A stretch of 6,451 nt of DNA. Source: a bacterium. Lineage in GTDB: Bacteria > Patescibacteriota > Microgenomatia > Daviesbacterales > UBA10151. Below, piece by piece: positions 5,881-6,451 of the stretch. Position 1 is the first letter of the stretch. Each line of letters begins with the position of its first letter. The notes under the pieces are model-generated. The model saw only the letters and a list, made by a program, of their open reading frames with translations. It was not told the origin of the DNA and did not search any database. The DNA lies in NCBI GenBank assembly GCA_027364775.1, contig DAHXOS010000061.1:1-6451 (forward strand), read 5' to 3'. A program made the translations under genes and the position numbers.

Positions 5881-6451
5881 ATGGCTGATACTCCTACAAC
5901 ACCAAATCATTCAAGCATTGGTAAAGTTGAACCTATTTCCTTAACAGAAGAGATGCAAAAATCCTATTTGGATTATGCAATGAGTGTTATCGTTGCCCGG
6001 GCGCTTCCTGATGTCCGAGATGGATTAAAACCGGTCCAAAGAAGAATTGTTTATGCTATGCATCAGCAAGGCATCCACCACACTTCAAGATACCAAAAAT
6101 CTGCTGCTGTTGTAGGTGAGGTTTTGAAAAATTACCATCCGCATGGTGATGTTGCCGTTTATGATGCTATGGTTCGTATGGCGCAGGATTTTTCAATGCG
6201 TTATCCATTGGTTGATGGTCAAGGAAATTTTGGGTCAGTTGATGGTGATTCACCGGCTGCTATGCGTTACACCGAAGCCAGACTATCAGGTATTGCTGAT
6301 GAGTTGCTCAGAGATATTAATAAAGAGACCGTTGATTTTATCGATAACTATTCCGGTACTACCCAAGAACCTATCCTTTTACCCACTGTTATCCCAAATC
6401 TATTGCTTAACGGTGCAGCTGGTATGGCAGTGGGTTATGCAACCCAAATCC
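5881..6451 (+). CDS. gyrA: DNA gyrase subunit A, N-terminal part (3' end outside window)
   Basis: This is the DNA-cleaving and rejoining subunit of gyrase, partner of the gyrB product at the left edge. The frame is open to the window edge (190 whole codons), covering the start of the winged-helix breakage-reunion domain. Motifs: YLDYAMSVIVARALPDVRDG (29-48), KPVQRRI (50-56), KSAAVVGEV (73-81), HPHGD (86-90), RMAQDF (99-104), VDGQGNFGSVDGD (111-123) and AAMRYTEARLS (126-136), with catalytic Tyr130 equivalent to E. coli Tyr122. The position equal to E. coli Ser83 is Val91, while Asp95 keeps Asp87. ATG 5881 is the first start in frame after TAG 5815-5817; its ribosome binding site is weak (AGAAAAG abuts the ATG), and Met25 is a less likely alternative since it would leave only five residues before the YLDYAMSV block. 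GC is clearly higher than in ddl. ParC is the alternative, judged unlikely next to gyrB. Confidence 0.96.
   Translation, partial: MADTPTTPNHSSIGKVEPISLTEEMQKSYLDYAMSVIVARALPDVRDGLKPVQRRIVYAMHQQGIHHTSRYQKSAAVVGEVLKNYHPHGDVAVYDAMVRMAQDFSMRYPLVDGQGNFGSVDGDSPAAMRYTEARLSGIADELLRDINKETVDFIDNYSGTTQEPILLPTVIPNLLLNGAAGMAVGYATQI

Overview
The window is a compact, AT-rich bacterial chromosome segment with every gene on the + strand. It holds the C-terminal two thirds of DNA gyrase subunit B (gyrB), a four-gene cell-wall cassette (murC, murD, a Nudix hydrolase, ddl), a 486-base non-coding gap, and the first 190 codons of DNA gyrase subunit A (gyrA). TGA and TAA both act as normal stops exactly where the protein families end, so the standard bacterial code (table 11) fits and the UGA=Gly code of Gracilibacteria does not. 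Streamlined proteins, tight 4-base gene overlaps, AT-richness and the style of the Mur and gyrase sequences suggest a Candidate Phyla Radiation (Patescibacteria) genome, perhaps Microgenomates. This is inference from sequence style, not a phylogeny.

Layout. Bases 1-1262 are gyrB, entering from the left edge. Bases 1263-1413 are a short AT-rich spacer with a near-consensus sigma70-type promoter (TTGATA, 17 bases, TATAAT) and, just past its expected start point, a perfect 10-bp inverted repeat. murC (1414-2694) and murD (2718-4058) follow with a 23-base gap. The Nudix gene (4055-4513) and ddl (4510-5394) are joined by GTGA and ATGA overlaps, so the four genes look like one operon. Bases 5395-5880 hold no credible gene but contain a terminator-like hairpin, a long-span inverted repeat, a TATAAT box and a small hairpin near gyrA. 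gyrA runs from 5881 off the right edge.

How the genes work together. MurC and MurD add the first two amino acids (normally L-Ala, then D-Glu) to UDP-MurNAc, and Ddl makes the D-Ala-D-Ala dipeptide used later by MurF, which is not in the window. The Nudix enzyme is translationally coupled between MurD and Ddl; its substrate is unknown, but a link to nucleotide-sugar or lipid diphosphate turnover is reasonable. The gyrase genes flank the cassette as if it had been placed between gyrB and gyrA.

There is no mobile element, CRISPR array, tRNA or rRNA that I can support, and no clearly new system. The points most worth checking are the loss of both lysines near the D-Glu site of MurD, valine at the quinolone-critical position of GyrA, the structured gap before gyrA, and the strong drop in GC in the Nudix-ddl half of the cassette.
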